Under the pieces are notes generated by a model. It searched no databases. It was given only the letters and a program-made list of their open reading frames with translations, and was not told the DNA's origin. Positions 62,457 through 64,000 of a stretch of 64,000 bases of DNA are shown here, in pieces; the stretch's first letter is position 1, and every line of letters starts with the position of its first letter. Location of the stretch: NCBI GenBank assembly GCA_963855995.1, contig OY979716.1:36457818-36521817 (forward strand). Reading direction: 5' to 3'. Origin of the DNA: Muricea muricata (lineage: Eukaryota > Cnidaria > Anthozoa > Malacalcyonacea > Plexauridae). Both the position numbers and the translations under genes were made by a program.

Positions 62457-62999
62457 ATGAGTGACCTAGACGTGCCAAGTGCAAAGACTGCTACATGCTA
62501 TTTTTGCAACACGTCTCTGGAAGTAGGTGAGGGGAAAAGGATTGTTACACAGAATAATTGCAATGAGCTTGGCATACCTTTTGATAAAATTTCAACTGCA
62601 ATCAATTGCGGAATTTGTCAGCCGTGTTGGATATCGAAAACTCTTCGAACACGAAGGAAACAGTGCGCTGTACCTAGTTGCACAACCCCCGCACGATCTT
62701 TGACAAGGCTATTTTACCCCCCGGTAGACGCTCTTGAAAGGGAAATGCAAGCTACTCTGTTAGCTAAGTTTCAGATACGAAAAAACGATAAAATATGCAA
62801 GAGATGCTACCATAATGTTTTAAGACAGAGAAAGAAAATTTTAGAAGAATGTCACAAAATCGTCGATCAAAATCAGCCGTTGGAAGAGCAGAGCAGTGTT
62901 GCAAATATCCGAAATGGATCGTTTACCACACAAACGCTGAAGCAACCTGGTCGGCCTCGTGTAAGCTACAACAGTGCTAGTACAGCAAAACAAGAATGA
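62457..62999 (+). CDS. zinc-rich protein, N-terminal part
   Basis: 181 codons from ATG 62457. Four CxxC pairs are spread over the frame: CYFC (residues about 14-17), CGICQPC, CAVPSC, CKRC, with conserved-looking RKNDKICKRCYHNV. The end is basic and low-complexity (KQPGRPRVSYNSA). Its TGA overlaps the ATG of the next frame (ATGA at 62996-62999). In a eukaryote this is better explained by a one-base indel in the AAAA run at 62987-62990 or by a short intron than by two genes. I do not recognise the family; a transposon-borne regulatory or transposase protein is likely. Confidence 0.5.
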   Translation: MSDLDVPSAKTATCYFCNTSLEVGEGKRIVTQNNCNELGIPFDKISTAINCGICQPCWISKTLRTRRKQCAVPSCTTPARSLTRLFYPPVDALEREMQATLLAKFQIRKNDKICKRCYHNVLRQRKKILEECHKIVDQNQPLEEQSSVANIRNGSFTTQTLKQPGRPRVSYNSASTAKQE

Positions 63000-64000
63000 A
63001 GGCAAGGGCAGCAACATTCGTTGACGAGATGGTGCAAAAATGTCACGAAATTTCACAAGGCGATGGATGGGAATTATTAAATGACGTATTGAAAAAGACG
63101 CCTATAGGAATAAATGCAGAAAGAAACAAAGAAGCGGTAAAATTGAATAACGTAATTAACAACTTAAATACATCCTACAACAAGGAAAACCGCGGGTCCT
63201 CGGGTAGAATCCGGGTTCTACGCACAGTTGCAAACCATTTCAGCAACAAAGAATTAAAGAAGGCATTCCCATGTTCCGATTACGAAATAACTGAAGCGCG
63301 TCGACATGCCACATTTGTAGGACCTGGTGTGATGCCCCTTAAGTCTACTCGTATTAAGCGATACAGGTTGCCTGTTGAAGACATTGCATTTGTTGTGAAT
63401 TTTCTTCATCATCCTGACAACGCGACGCGTTCATCTCACCGAGTAGCTTCTTGTGAAGGTAGGAAGTCATCGTGGCTGTCTGACTTGTTCGATGAACGCC
63501 AACAGCCTGTAATGTGGCTTAGGGACAGCAAAAATCACCTGTACACAAAATATAAGGCAGAGTGTTCAAAAGCCGGAAAAAAGCCGATTTCAGAAACAAA
63601 GTTTCGCCAAGGACTTGATGCTGGAAATTTCAAGGAAATGGCTCAAATGGTGGGCCTCTGTAACATCTGTGATGAGATCGGAGCCAAGAATTGGAGGAAT
63701 CTGGATGACCTAATCAACGAGTTTTGCAGTGCCATCTCAAAGAAACCTCCCCGCTATCCACTACACAGCCAAGAAGTTACTGAAGAGTTTGAAGATGAAA
63801 CAACCATCGACAAGACGATAGTTCACATAATAGATATAACGGACCAAGATAAGGAATACCAACAGCAGAATCCGTTGCCAATAGATTCGCCAGTACTAAT
63901 GATTCCCGTTGGAATTTCTAATAAGCTTCCTGATTACGCATGTAACAAGGACGGTTGCCTGAGTGAATTCACTTCAAGAGCCAAAGTGCTAAAAGGGCAT
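62996..64000 (+). CDS. continuation of the zinc-rich protein, runs off the window
   Basis: 335 codons are open from ATG 62996 to the window end. Recognisable blocks: RVLRTVANHFSNKELKKAFP, GPGVMPLKSTRIKRYRLPVE, DIAFVVNFLHHPDNATRSSH, YTKYKAECSKAGKKPISETK, FKEMAQMVGLCNICDEIGAK, and CNKDGCLSEFTSRAKVLKGH, a C2H2-type finger at the very end. This order resembles a group of uncharacterised, transposon-like proteins I recall from cnidarians. The catalytic part, if any, would be beyond 64000. Confidence 0.6.
   Translation, partial: MKARAATFVDEMVQKCHEISQGDGWELLNDVLKKTPIGINAERNKEAVKLNNVINNLNTSYNKENRGSSGRIRVLRTVANHFSNKELKKAFPCSDYEITEARRHATFVGPGVMPLKSTRIKRYRLPVEDIAFVVNFLHHPDNATRSSHRVASCEGRKSSWLSDLFDERQQPVMWLRDSKNHLYTKYKAECSKAGKKPISETKFRQGLDAGNFKEMAQMVGLCNICDEIGAKNWRNLDDLINEFCSAISKKPPRYPLHSQEVTEEFEDETTIDKTIVHIIDITDQDKEYQQQNPLPIDSPVLMIPVGISNKLPDYACNKDGCLSEFTSRAKVLKGH

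Overview
The window looks like a repeat-rich stretch of an AT-rich animal genome, most likely a cnidarian or another aquatic invertebrate. The grounds are small introns with GT..AG ends, many families of DNA transposons, P-element and MULE transposases, and kilobase-long microsatellites. The species assignment is inference. I see no clear conserved host gene: almost every coding region belongs to, or resembles, a mobile element or an endogenous virus. Gene names describe domains only. Start and stop positions were read by eye, and exon ends are approximate to a few bases. 

Region 1 (about 1-1.5 kb): an integrase fragment of Ty3/gypsy type and a decayed coiled-coil gene. Region 2 (about 1.53-28.88 kb): I read this as one endogenous Polinton/adintovirus-like DNA virus, because the same sequence occurs in inverted orientation at both ends (1527-1790 and 28590-28878). 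Between these ends lie a GRF zinc-finger gene (-), a small nuclease-like gene N (+), a CCGC zinc gene P (-), the N-terminal and exonuclease part of a PolB (+), a signal-peptide/TM gene (-), a double zinc-finger RING-like gene (+), a P-related gene X (+), a Bcl-2-like gene (-), a spliced gene Y (+) and a second RING-like gene (+). Most of the viral genes are broken. Palindromic arrays (GGTAAYGTTACC on the left, TCTCACGNGAGAT on the right) stand in the promoters. 

This provirus was hit repeatedly by other elements, and the insertion scars are readable. A 5.43-kb MULE lies in PolB (9-bp target duplication ACCGGCGAC). A small element W (about 950 bp) lies in gene X (TAGT). W itself carries an 8.4-kb unclassified transposon Z (9-bp duplication CCATGTTGC) that encodes a multi-exon SANT-like/transposase-like protein and a HIRAN protein. 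A 973-bp foldback element lies in the Bcl-2-like gene (7-bp TTCGTAC). 

Region 3 (29.8-31.8 kb): a second, inverted partial copy of the viral Y/Bcl-2-like/X block. Region 4 (32-43 kb): an unknown SAP-domain-like gene, a MITE, an apparently intact two-exon P-element-type transposase, and about 200-bp tandem repeats. Region 5 (43.5-49.6 kb): giant simple repeats, including 2 kb of TTCC and 2.5 kb of TTAGTA. Region 6 (49.6-59 kb): a LINE 3' end carrying a 3-kb insertion, several MITEs, a decayed IS630/Tc1-type transposase and a zinc-knuckle ORF split by a MULE-type MITE. Region 7 (59.7-64 kb): an intact copy of viral gene N, a two-exon HTH gene, and a zinc-rich protein running off the window.
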